Part shown: piece after piece, positions 25,296 through 34,024 of the stretch | Layout: the number at the start of each line of letters is the position of its first letter | Position numbering within the stretch: position 1 is the first letter of the stretch | NCBI RefSeq assembly: GCF_008312895.1 | Contig: NZ_VSSP01000004.1 | Coordinates: forward strand, 124,001-188,000 | From: Luteimonas suaedae | GTDB lineage: Bacteria > Pseudomonadota > Gammaproteobacteria > Xanthomonadales > Xanthomonadaceae | DNA length: 64,000 nt | Direction of reading: 5' to 3' | The notes under the pieces: generated by a model | Told to the model about the DNA's origin: nothing | The model's input: the letters and a program-made list of their open reading frames with translations, nothing else | The model's database searches: none | Made by a program: the position numbers and the translations under genes

Positions 25296-25388
25296 GTGTC
25301 CCTCGCGGTCAAGTCGGCCAAACCGCTCATCCATGCCGTCGGCCTCTGGGGCCGGAAGCATCTGACGCGGGAAAGACCCCCAGGATGA
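25296..25388 (+). pseudogene. Relic of an HxlR-type regulator C-terminus
   Basis: The frame reads SVKSAKPLIHAVGLWGRKHLTR and then a stop. It matches the intact HxlR protein encoded at 22559 (ESVRPLIHAVRLWGREHLAR) at most positions, and the DNA is nearly identical over about 60 bases (compare 22851-22905). No upstream part remains, so it is a 3' fragment left after duplication and deletion, or the mark of a lost paralogue. Confidence 0.72.
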
Positions 25389-25420
25389 GGCCGGTACGCG
25401 CCGTCCCCGGCGATTGACCC

Positions 25421-25518
25421 GTAGGAGCGCGCCATGCGCGCGATACCGACGCGGTACGGATACGCGGCGTCCACGGCAGCAGCCAAGATCGGGGCATCGT
25501 GCGTATGACGCGCTCTGG
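25421..25518. repeat. Partly decayed GTAGGAGC inverted repeat
   Basis: The left arm 25421-25443 is identical to the 23-base arm at 14647. The right arm near 25497-25518 (TCGTGCGTATGACGCGCTCT) keeps the complementary order with several changes. The spacer is about 53 bases, shorter than at 14647. Confidence 0.65.
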
Positions 25519-25754
25519 ATCAGAAAGTGATGCGGGCGCAGGTCGGCAATGGGAAAACGCAAGCAGGAACGCTGCGGAGTGGGCGAGCCGCTGCTGCAGG
25601 TCACATGCTGTGACTGCGCGAGCGCCTGTGCCTTTCGGCAGATGCCGTCGCCACCTCTTCCGGTAGGCTGGCGGCTGATCGGAGATCGCGCCATCCGTCG
25701 TTCCCGACCCGCGGTGCGGCGCGCGGACCGCATCCCTGATACCGGAGGAGAAAC

Positions 25755-27488
25755 ATGATGCGCAAGGCAATCGTAGCGGGACTGGCGCTGGTCTGGTTGG
25801 GCGCGATGCCCGTCATGGCGTCGGACGCGCAGATGACGGCACTCGCCGACCGCGCGGTGGCGCTGGCGCTGGAACAGAACCCTGCCAGCGCCTACCTGTG
25901 GGGATTGCCGGCGCCCGATCACCGCCGCTGGCCCGATCGCAGCCCGGAGGCGATCGCACGCCACGAGGCGATCGAGGATGCGCTGCTGACCGAATTGCGC
26001 GCGCTCGATCCTGCCGCGCTGGAGCGCTCGACCGCCCGGCTCGACCATGCGCTGTTGACCGAGCGGCTTGAAGCGGGTATCCAGCACCGTGTGTGCCGCA
26101 GCGAACTCTGGGACGTGAACCACATGAGCGGTTGGCATTTGATGCTGCCGCACGTGGCGAGGGAACAGCCGGTCGGCAGCGCCGAAGAACGTGCCCAGGC
26201 GCTGCAGCGCTGGTCGGCGGTGCCTGACTTGGTCGATCGCGAGATCGCCAACCTGCGTCGCGGGCTGGAGGGCGGCTGGTCGGCGCCGCGCAGCGTGGTG
26301 CGGCGCGTGATCGGACAGGTCACAGGCCTGGCCTCGGCAACACCGGAAGACTCGCCGCTCTCGGAGCCTGCCAAGCGCAGCGACGATGCCGCCTTCGCGC
26401 AGGCGTTCCGGACCGTTATCGCCGACGAGGTCAATCCGGCGCTGGCGCGCTTCGGCGCCTTCCTCGAGGCCGACTATCTGCCGCATGCGCGCGAGGCGCT
26501 GGCGGTCTCGGCCAATCCGGATGGCGAAGCCTGCTACCAGGCCTCGCTGCGGCTCTACACCACGCTCGACCGTGGCGCGCAGGAGGTCCACGACATCGGC
26601 GCTGCGGCGGTTGCGCGCAATATCGCTGATATCGAGACCATGGGCGAGCGCGCATTCGGCACGCGCGACCTCGCGCAGATCCTGCGGCGCGTACGTGAGG
26701 CGCCGGACAACCGCTTCGAGAGCGAGCAGGCGTTGATCGACTATTCGCGCGAGGTGGTAGCGCGCGCCCGGCAAGCCAGTGCCCGCCTGTTCCTGTCCAT
26801 GCCCGAGCAGGAAATGTTGTCCGAGCCGTTCATGGACTTCATGCGCGGCTCGGGCACCAGCGCCCACTACGAGCCCTCGGCGGATGTCGACCGCCCCGCC
26901 TACTACCGAATCGACAGTGAAGGCTGGGCCGACGAAACCCGCGGCTCCGCCGAGATCACCGCCGTGCACGAGGGGTATCCCGGCCATCACATGCAGTTCG
27001 CCTCCGCCCTGGCGCTGGAGAAGACGCCGCTGGCGAAGATGAGCTTCAACTCGGCCTATGCCGAGGGCTGGGGGCGCTATTCGGAACGGCTGGCCGAGGA
27101 GGCCGGCATCTACAGCAACGACTACGCCAAGATCCAGCGCCGCGCCTGGCCCGCGCGCGGCATGGTGGCCGACCCCGGCCTGCACGTGCTGGGCTGGAGC
27201 CGGCAGCAGACCATCGACTATCTGATGGAGACCGGCCGCTTCGGCGCCGACGAAACCGAGGCGCTGGTGGACCGCATGGCGATGTTGCCCGGCCAGCTGA
27301 CCGCGTACGACTCCGGTGGGCTGGAGATCGTGGCGCTGCGACAGCAGGCCGAGGAGGCGCTGGGCGACGATTTCGATATCCGCCGGTTCCACGACGTGGT
27401 GCTGGGCCAGGGCACGATCCCGCTACAGACGCTGCGCCGCAGCGTCGAAGCCTGGATCGCGATGGAACGGACGTCCGACGCACCGTAG
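25755..27488 (+). CDS. DUF885 family exported metallopeptidase-like protein
   Basis: The 577-residue protein has a signal peptide (IVAGLALVWLGAMPVMAS). The zinc-site-like motif HEGYPGHHMQ (near residue 410) is the hallmark of DUF885 proteins, predicted zinc carboxypeptidase- or M32-like helical enzymes. FNSAYAEGWGRYSERLAEE follows as usual, and the C-terminus has LPGQLTAYDSGGLEI. Length matches the family. Start codons ATG ATG at 25755 follow GGAGGAG. It stands alone between repeat-rich gaps. The enzymatic activity of this family is predicted rather than well established. Confidence 0.85.
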   Translation: MMRKAIVAGLALVWLGAMPVMASDAQMTALADRAVALALEQNPASAYLWGLPAPDHRRWPDRSPEAIARHEAIEDALLTELRALDPAALERSTARLDHALLTERLEAGIQHRVCRSELWDVNHMSGWHLMLPHVAREQPVGSAEERAQALQRWSAVPDLVDREIANLRRGLEGGWSAPRSVVRRVIGQVTGLASATPEDSPLSEPAKRSDDAAFAQAFRTVIADEVNPALARFGAFLEADYLPHAREALAVSANPDGEACYQASLRLYTTLDRGAQEVHDIGAAAVARNIADIETMGERAFGTRDLAQILRRVREAPDNRFESEQALIDYSREVVARARQASARLFLSMPEQEMLSEPFMDFMRGSGTSAHYEPSADVDRPAYYRIDSEGWADETRGSAEITAVHEGYPGHHMQFASALALEKTPLAKMSFNSAYAEGWGRYSERLAEEAGIYSNDYAKIQRRAWPARGMVADPGLHVLGWSRQQTIDYLMETGRFGADETEALVDRMAMLPGQLTAYDSGGLEIVALRQQAEEALGDDFDIRRFHDVVLGQGTIPLQTLRRSVEAWIAMERTSDAP

Positions 27489-27751
27489 ACCGCTGCAGGC
27501 AAGAAAGTCAGGAGCCGTGCCGGAAAAGGATGCACGCCGGCAAGCGGCTTATTGCGCTGCGGCGGCGTCGACCCAGCGCAGCATCGACGCCATCCATTCC
27601 ACGTCCTCCGGGGCGGATCGCCGTTGCAGCCGTTCGGTCGGACGCACTGACCGGTCCGCGTGTGCGTCGCGCATAGCCGAGGAGAAGATCGCCTGCAACC
27701 GTCACGCATAATCGGCGAGAATCGCGCAACCCCCAGCTGTCGGACGACAAC

Positions 27752-28669
<918 letters not shown>

Positions 28670-28777
28670 AAGACGCGCAGCCGAAGCTTTCACCCTGCGT
28701 GGGCCGCACCGCGTAGCCGTCCCCGCCGTCCCCATGGACGCGGGCGGTCGCCCCGGTCGCCCGAGGTCGCGGTCTGC

Positions 28778-28987
28778 CTACGCTCTTCTTTCCGGCGGCG
28801 GCGGGTCCGGCGTCGGATCCTCGGGGCCGCGACCCGGCTCGTCCGGTTCGCTGTCGGGATCGCGGATCGGCGGAATGGTGGGGTCGGTGGGCCGGTCCGG
28901 GATCGGGTCGCTCGGCCGATCGGGCGTCGGGTCGCGCCCCGGGTTGGGGACCTCTCCGGGAACCGGCGGGTTCGGATTCTGCATCAT
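28778..28987 (-). CDS. Proline/aspartate-rich small protein
   Basis: The 69-residue protein starts MMQNPNPPVPGEVPNPG and is almost entirely Pro, Asp, Arg, Glu, Gly and Thr. It contains short DRP(S/T)DP repeats: TPDRPSDP, IPDRPTDP, IRDPDSEP. A GGAGAG site lies just before ATG 28987. It should be unfolded and strongly acidic/polyproline. No function is known. It could be a spacer-like or stress protein. Low-complexity sequence makes even its coding status uncertain, but the ribosome site supports translation. Confidence 0.5.
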   Translation of the reverse strand: MMQNPNPPVPGEVPNPGRDPTPDRPSDPIPDRPTDPTIPPIRDPDSEPDEPGRGPEDPTPDPPPPERRA

Positions 28988-29174
28988 GACGCTCTCCATG
29001 ACAGGCGTATGGCGCTTGTCTCGGCCATAGCGTGCATGCGGCGATGCGTCAGGCACGTGAAACGGCGCTGCGCCCGCGGTGCGGCGCATTCATGATGCGT
29101 GGTTCAATCGGTGGGCACGTGGCGAGCGCGCCCGGCCGCGCCGGGCGCGCGTTCGGCTCGAGGTTGGATCCGGA

Positions 29175-29315
29175 TCAGCGTGTGGTCTTCGGCTGTTTGC
29201 GATCCGGCTGCTGTCCGCTCTGCTGCCCGGTCTTCGGCGCGGTTTTCTTTCCGGCCGGCGTTGCGGGGTTGCCTTGCGCCGTCTTTTGCGGACGCTTGTT
29301 GTCGTTGCGATTCAT
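29175..29315 (-). CDS. Small basic Lys/Gln-rich hypothetical protein
   Basis: The 46-residue protein, MNRNDNKRPQKTAQGNPAT and onwards to KQPKTTR, is rich in Lys, Gln, Thr and Pro, with no hydrophobic segment. A GGAGAAG ribosome site precedes the ATG. It is likely disordered and nucleic-acid-friendly by charge. Similar short basic proteins are common in Xanthomonadaceae, but I cannot name a family. Confidence 0.5.
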   Translation of the reverse strand: MNRNDNKRPQKTAQGNPATPAGKKTAPKTGQQSGQQPDRKQPKTTR

Positions 29316-29533
29316 TGCCACTTCTCCGAGTGCTGTTGCGTGCGCAGACACCTGTCTGCACGCGCACGCTACGCCCAGCAAGACCGGGGCCGATGTGAAA
29401 AAGCACCGCCGCCGAAGCGGAAATTTATCCATCCTTCAGCCGGGAAGCGGGTGCCGCCCGTGGCGCGGTTTCCTGGCGTGCTGACAAGGTTCAACCGCAT
29501 TGGCCACGGGCCAGCGCTTCTGGTGCGGGGAAT

Positions 29534-30085
29534 TTACCTGCGGCGCCGGAAGCAATCGTCCTGGTGGTCGTCCACCATGCCCACCGCCTGCATCCAGGCG
29601 TAGGTGATGGTTGGGCCGACGAACTTGAAGCCTTTCCGCTTCAGCGCTTTCGACAGTCGCTCCGACTCCGGGGTGCTGGCCGGCACCGGTCCGCGCCTGC
29701 GGCGGGCACGGTCGCCGGCCATCGCCCAGGCCCACCCGCCAAAGTCCTCGCCGCCCTCGCGCATCGCCAGGTACGCGCGCGCGCCGCCGATGGTGGCCTC
29801 GATCTTGGCGCGGGCGCGGACGATGCCGGCGTCCTGCATCAGCCGGTCGACATCGTGGTCGGTGAAGCGGGCGACGCGCTCGGGATCGAATCCGGCGAAG
29901 GCGCGCCGGAACGCCTCACGCTTGTGCAGGATGGTGCGCCACGACAGGCCGGCCTGAAAGCCTTCGAGCATCAACATCTCCCATAGCATCCGGCTGTCGT
30001 GTACCGGCACGCCCCATTCCCGGTCGTGGTAGTCCTGCATCAGCGGATCGCCTTCGGCCCAGGCGCAGCGGACGACGCCGGTCAC
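29534..30085 (-). CDS. tag: DNA-3-methyladenine glycosylase I
   Basis: The 183-residue helix-hairpin-helix glycosylase removes 3-methyladenine from alkylated DNA. Evidence: RCAWAEGDPLMQDYHDREWG at the start with the zinc-ligand Cys and His, then FEGFQAGLSW-like LEGFQAGLSWRTIL, and VDDHQDDC at the end with the second His and Cys. KGFKFVGPTITYAWMQAVG is the conserved late motif. GTG 30085 was chosen because it directly precedes the family start; an ATG in frame at 30253 would add a non-conserved extension. It is divergent from the NUDIX gene. Confidence 0.9.
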   Translation of the reverse strand: MTGVVRCAWAEGDPLMQDYHDREWGVPVHDSRMLWEMLMLEGFQAGLSWRTILHKREAFRRAFAGFDPERVARFTDHDVDRLMQDAGIVRARAKIEATIGGARAYLAMREGGEDFGGWAWAMAGDRARRRRGPVPASTPESERLSKALKRKGFKFVGPTITYAWMQAVGMVDDHQDDCFRRRR

Positions 30086-30319
30086 CGGCGGATCCGCGCG
30101 CGTGCGGCCTGGGGACGACCGAGTGGTCGAGTCGGCAGGTCTCGCGATCGGTTCATGGATGTCTTCCCGGCTGCGGATGCAGGACAGGATAGACGCTCGC
30201 CACGCCCCCGGGAACGCAGGTGCGCACCGTGGACAACCGTCGTTCCGCGTCATAATGGGCGCGCGATCGGCCGCGCGGTTGCGGTCGCCATCGCGCCCGT
30301 CCACTGAATGGGATCACCC

Positions 30320-30718
30320 ATGCCGGCCATCGACAAGGTCGCCTGGATCCACATCGACGCCGGCCGCGTGCTGTGCGTGCGTTCGCATGGCAAGGATGCG
30401 TTCTATCTGCCGGGCGGCAAGCGTGAGCCGGGTGAATCCGATGAAGCCTGCGTGCGGCGCGAGATCCACGAGGAGCTCGGCGTATCGCTGCGTCCGGCCA
30501 CCTTGCGCGCGGTCGGCACCTTCGAGGCGCAGGCGCACGGCAAGCCCGAGGGAACGCAGGTGCGTATGGCCTGCTACGCCGCCGACTACGACGGGGAACT
30601 GCAGGCCGACGCCGAGATCGCCGAGTTGGCATGGCTGACGCACGGTGATCGCGATCGCTGCTCGCAAATCGTCCAGATCATCCTCGATGCGCTGCATCGG
30701 AGCGGCGAGATCGTCTAG
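30320..30718 (+). CDS. NUDIX hydrolase
   Basis: The 132-residue protein carries a complete Nudix box, GGKREPGESDEACVRREIHEELGV (written as GX5EX7REUXEELG), near residues 31-54. The N-terminal strand IDKVAWIHIDAGRVLCVRS is typical. It probably cleans up nucleotide or sugar-nucleotide derivatives; the YFDPGGK-like FYLPGGK before the box is shared with ADP-ribose and dihydroneopterin-triphosphate-type relatives. Either ATG 30308 or 30320 could be used; 30320 fits better with the family length. Confidence 0.9.
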   Translation: MPAIDKVAWIHIDAGRVLCVRSHGKDAFYLPGGKREPGESDEACVRREIHEELGVSLRPATLRAVGTFEAQAHGKPEGTQVRMACYAADYDGELQADAEIAELAWLTHGDRDRCSQIVQIILDALHRSGEIV

Positions 30719-30815
30719 CCCGACGCCGCCGGGACGACCTGCCGACCGACGATCCCTTGCCGGCCGCTTCACCGCCGTCCTGCCAGGATGAGGTCTTTCG
30801 CAACGGACGTTGGCC

Positions 30816-31067
30816 ATGAGCAGCGACAAGAAGCGCGACCACGAAGACCGGAAGCAGCCGGCGCCGGACGAGGTCCCGCGCCCAAGGGACCACCGGGGCC
30901 CCGCGCATACCGCGGTGAACGACCCCAAGGCGTCCAAGGGCAGCGAGCTCGCGCGCGGAGGCAACCTGTCCGGGGAGAGCAACGATCCCAGCCTGGTGCA
31001 CGGCCCGACGCGGACCCGCAGGGTTCCGCCGGACACCGGCGACGACGGCGGCAAGCGCGACGATTGA
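30816..31067 (+). CDS. Small hydrophilic hypothetical protein
   Basis: The 83-residue protein starts MSSDKKRDHEDRKQPAPDEV and is highly charged throughout, with no hydrophobic core and a Gly/Asp-rich end (TGDDGGKRDD). It contains KASKGSELARGGNLSGESN. This composition suggests a disordered, stress-type hydrophilin. It lies 37 bases before the thioredoxin-like gene on the same strand and may be co-transcribed with it. ATG 30810 is an alternative start. Confidence 0.55.
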   Translation: MSSDKKRDHEDRKQPAPDEVPRPRDHRGPAHTAVNDPKASKGSELARGGNLSGESNDPSLVHGPTRTRRVPPDTGDDGGKRDD

Positions 31068-31104
31068 TTGAGCGGTCTCGCGTGCCGCGCCATCGAGGAG
31101 TGAC

Positions 31105-31425
31105 ATGCCCTTCGCGTCCGCCTACGCCGATCAGGAGCCAACCCGCGACACGGTCGATGCGCTGCCCGGTCGCACCGTGCTGGAGTTCGGCGCGCCCTGG
31201 TGCGGGCACTGCATCGCCGCGCAGCGGTTGCTCGAGTCTGCACTGGCGGCACGCGATGACGTACGCCATCTCAAGGTCGAGGACGGGAGTGGGCGACCGC
31301 TGGGTCGCTCCTACCGGGTCAAGCTGTGGCCGACGCTGGTGTTCCTGCGCGACGGCGAGGAAGTGGCGCGGCTGGTGCGGCCCACCGACGGCGACGACAT
31401 CGCACGGGCGCTGGCGTCGCTCTGA
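31105..31425 (+). CDS. Thioredoxin-fold protein with CGHC active site
   Basis: The 106-residue single-domain thioredoxin has the active site FGAPWCGHCIAAQRLL (Cys32-type pair) and the cis-Pro region KLWPTLVFLRDGEEVARLV. The dipeptide between the Cys is Gly-His as in protein disulfide isomerase, rather than Gly-Pro as in TrxA, which usually makes the protein more oxidising. There is no signal peptide, so it is cytoplasmic. It sits between small hydrophilic and host-attachment-like genes, which may form a stress-related run. Confidence 0.88.
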   Translation: MPFASAYADQEPTRDTVDALPGRTVLEFGAPWCGHCIAAQRLLESALAARDDVRHLKVEDGSGRPLGRSYRVKLWPTLVFLRDGEEVARLVRPTDGDDIARALASL

Positions 31426-31558
31426 TCCGGGCCGATGGTCGGCGACAGGCGTCGTGGCATGCGCATGCGTTCCGGGAAGTGGCGCGACCATCACGTCCGA
31501 CTGCCTAGACTCGAAGCTCCCGCGCCGATGCGGCGCCCGATCGATCGAGGAGGTCACG

Positions 31559-31951
31559 ATGAAGATCCCTGCCGGAACACTGGTAGTGGTCGCCGACGGC
31601 GGCGGCGCGCGCGTATTCCGCAATGTCGGCGACGACCGCACGCTCACGCTGAAGCAAGAGGCCATGCTCGAGCTGGTGAACATGAACGACGACGGCCCCG
31701 GCGGGTCGATGCCGGCGGAGTCGAGCGGGATGCAGATCGACGAGGCCACCTTCGCCAAGCAGCTCGCGCAGGGATTGAACGAGGGCGCGCTGAACGATCG
31801 CTACGCGCACCTGGTGCTGATGGCCGATCCACAGACGCTCGGCCGGATGCGGCCGATGCTGCACAAGGAAACCACGCAGCGCCTGCTGGCAGAGATGGCC
31901 AAGACGTTGACCAACGCGCCGCTCGAGGACATCGAGCGCGCGCTGCAGTAG
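31559..31951 (+). CDS. Host-attachment-protein-like (baeRF-type) protein
   Basis: The 130-residue protein starts MKIPAGTLVVVADGGGARVFRNVG and ends MLHKETTQRLLAEMAKTLTN. The order WVVVAD.ARAR.F... followed later by H..LVLMADPQTLGRMRPML and the KTLTN end are typical of the family first described as plant-host attachment proteins, now linked to the release-factor eRF1-like baeRF fold. A GGAGG site precedes the ATG. The role in this organism is unknown. Confidence 0.82.
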   Translation: MKIPAGTLVVVADGGGARVFRNVGDDRTLTLKQEAMLELVNMNDDGPGGSMPAESSGMQIDEATFAKQLAQGLNEGALNDRYAHLVLMADPQTLGRMRPMLHKETTQRLLAEMAKTLTNAPLEDIERALQ

Positions 31952-31994
31952 TACGCGGGCGCCTTGCGACCTGCTCGGGTGGCGTTGGCGATCC

Positions 31995-32564
31995 TTATCG
32001 CGATTCCCGCGCCGCGCCGCCCGCGTGCCGCTCGACCCAGGCGACGAAACGGTCCATCCAGCCTTGCAGGAATTCGCGGCTGCCCTCGTCGATGTTGCCG
32101 TCGTCGTCGAACAGCGCGTCGGCCTTCAGGAAGACCTCGGGCTGGCCGAGCGTCGGTACGTCCAGGTAGGCAAGGCTGTTGCGCAGGTGCTGTTGCGCCA
32201 CCGCAGTGCCGATGGCGCCGATCGACACGCCGACCACGCCCGCCGGCTTGTCCTTCCACACGCTCTCGCCGTATGGGCGCGAGGCGTGGTCGAGCGCGTT
32301 CTTGAGCACGCCCGGGACCGAGCGGTTGTACTCGGGGGTGACGAACAGCAGTCCGTCCGCCGCCGTGATCTCCGCCTTCAGCCGCTTCACCTGCTCGGCG
32401 GGATTGTCGTCGTCGTCCTGGTTGTACAGCGGCAGGTCGCCGATCTCGACCTGCTCGAACGCGAATTCGGGCGGTGCCAGCCGCGCCAGGGCGTGCGCGA
32501 ATTTGCGATTGAAGGAATCGCGGCGCAGGCTGCCGACCACCACGGCGATCCGATAGCGGCTCAT
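31995..32564 (-). CDS. NADPH-dependent FMN reductase
   Basis: The 189-residue flavodoxin-fold protein has the FMN phosphate loop VVVGSLRRDSFNRKFA near residue 10, then EIGDLPLYNQD, FVTPEYNRSVPGVLKNALDHAS (the flavin isoalloxazine-binding motif) and GVSIGAIGTAVAQQHLRN. This is the ChrR/YieF/SsuE type (quinone, chromate or flavin reductase). The start at 32564 follows GGAGTTCC. It is a single gene, divergent from none and followed by the ExoD gene upstream on the same strand. Confidence 0.9.
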   Translation of the reverse strand: MSRYRIAVVVGSLRRDSFNRKFAHALARLAPPEFAFEQVEIGDLPLYNQDDDDNPAEQVKRLKAEITAADGLLFVTPEYNRSVPGVLKNALDHASRPYGESVWKDKPAGVVGVSIGAIGTAVAQQHLRNSLAYLDVPTLGQPEVFLKADALFDDDGNIDEGSREFLQGWMDRFVAWVERHAGGAARESR

Positions 32565-32658
32565 GGAGGAACTCCGGTTGCGATGCGGAAGGCGCATTGA
32601 ACCGCGGCAAACGTGGCCGCGCCGTGATGCCGTTGCGCCGCAAGACAGGCATGGCCGC

Positions 32659-33285
32659 TCAGGCGAGGGACAGCATGCTGGAGGCGGCCAGCCAGAACCC
32701 GGTGGCGCAGATGGCGCCGGCGACCAGCGCGAGCAACCCGTCGCGGGTGACCAGCGCCAGCCCGAACGCGGTCAGCGCGGCACCGGCGACGGAGTTGGCG
32801 AAGGGAATCAGTTCGAGCGGCGGCATCGTCAGCGCGATCAGGAGGCAGAGCAGCGCGATCGGATACAGCGCCAGGCCTTCGGCATCGGCCAGTACCCGCA
32901 GGCGGGGCCGCGTCAGGCGGTCGACCACGCGCGCCACCGGCCGCAGGATACGCACCGCGCGTTGCAGCAGCCCGGTGGACACCGAGCGCCGCAGCGCCCA
33001 TTCCGGCAACCAGACATGATGGCGCCGGCACAGCAGCTGCACCGCCACCAGCAGGACCAGTACCGCCACCGCGGTCGGCAACCCGGGCATGCCGCTCAGC
33101 GGCGAGAGCACGATCAATCCGGGCACCAGCAGCAAGACGCCGAACGAGCGCTGCCCGGCGGCCGCCAGCATCTCCGCGACCGAGACCTGTCCCTCCCGTC
33201 GCGCCGCTTCGGCCAGGCGCTCGAGCAGGTCTTCCAGGCCGGCGATGGTGGCCCCTGGGGCCGGACGTTCGTTCGAATCGCTCAT
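32659..33285 (-). CDS. ExoD-like exopolysaccharide synthesis membrane protein
   Basis: The 208-residue protein has an N-terminal helical part (GLEDLLERLAEAARREGQVSVAEMLAAAG) and then the ExoD core with several membrane segments: FGVLLLVPGLIVLSPLSGMPG, LPTAVAVLVLLVAVQLL and ALLCLLIALTMPPLELIPFANSV. The sequence PLSGMPGLPT is characteristic. ExoD was described in rhizobia as required for exopolysaccharide production and alkali tolerance; the biochemical role is still unclear. The ATG at 33285 is preferred over 33297. Confidence 0.85.
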   Translation of the reverse strand: MSDSNERPAPGATIAGLEDLLERLAEAARREGQVSVAEMLAAAGQRSFGVLLLVPGLIVLSPLSGMPGLPTAVAVLVLLVAVQLLCRRHHVWLPEWALRRSVSTGLLQRAVRILRPVARVVDRLTRPRLRVLADAEGLALYPIALLCLLIALTMPPLELIPFANSVAGAALTAFGLALVTRDGLLALVAGAICATGFWLAASSMLSLA

Positions 33286-33378
33286 GGTCGATCGCAACGG
33301 TGGGCGCGGATCATGCTATCCGCCGGTGCGTGTCGGCCGCGTCTGGGCCGGCGGCGGCCGGTTCCTGCACCCTGTGCC

Positions 33379-33591
33379 TCAATCCTCCGCGCCGCTCTCC
33401 GGATGCCGTGCCCGCCACGCAGCCAGGGCGGCGCGGTACTGCGCCAGCTCGTCGGCGTAGAGATCGTAGACGCAGGTCTCGCAACCGCTTTCGCAGCAGT
33501 CGGAGGGCAGCGGCTTTTCCGGCGCGGCCGGCTTCGGATCCGGGCTGGATTCCTGCGGCGCGTGCGGTCTGGAGGCGGAAGCGTTCGGCAT
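33379..33591 (-). CDS. Small Cys-rich oxidoreductase-like protein
   Basis: The 70-residue protein has PLPSDCCESGCETCVYDLYADELAQY in the middle. The Cys spacing CC...C..C with C-V-Y-D-L-Y is the signature of the small oxidoreductase-like domain found at the N-terminus of several eukaryotic and bacterial proteins. It may bind a metal or iron-sulfur centre. The start is uncertain: ATG 33591 has no good ribosome site, and a GTG further upstream is possible. Confidence 0.68.
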   Translation of the reverse strand: MPNASASRPHAPQESSPDPKPAAPEKPLPSDCCESGCETCVYDLYADELAQYRAALAAWRARHPESGAED

Positions 33592-34024
33592 CTGGGCCAC
33601 GGCGGCGATCGATTCGCGCACCTTAGCAAGCACGGGATCGACGATGCGTACATGCAGATGTGTGCGGAGACGTGCCACGCAGCGGCCGGGCGGTCGCGGC
33701 GATGCCATTTTTCGGAATCTTCCCAACGACGCCGCCGGCACCGGCAGGCAAGCTTGCCTGGCCGGTCACGCGCGTGGACAGGCGGGCCCCATTCCCCTGG
33801 CGACCCGCCTGGATGGCCATCCCACGCGCAGGCCCGCCCAAGGGCTTGGGCGGGCCGCCGGCTTCACCGACAGGCCGGCCGCTCGGCGCAAACCCGCTGC
33901 GGACGTCGAAGCGATCGCCAGGATCGCCGCCAGCGACGGCATGGGCGCTGCGGCATCCCAGCGCATGCGGGCGCGCAGTGCGGCATGGACCTGGCCGCGC
34001 CGACCCGACGGCCAGTAGCCGCGA
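33592..34024. other. Intergenic region, no confident gene
   Basis: These 433 bases show no clear gene. A plus-strand frame contains the phrase SPTGRPLGANPLRT, which reminds me of translated dispersed repeats seen in some gammaproteobacteria, but I cannot confirm a repeat copy inside this window. There is a short palindrome GGCAAGCTTGCC-like at about 33749-33758. Confidence 0.4.

Larger units (their letters stand above)
25206..25754. other. Gene-free region with relics and repeats
   Basis: These 549 bases have no intact gene. They hold a decayed HxlR tail (25296-25388) and a partly decayed GTAGGAGC inverted repeat (25421-25518), both listed separately. The rest has no recognisable coding content until the GGAGGAG site of the DUF885 gene. 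Confidence 0.6.
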
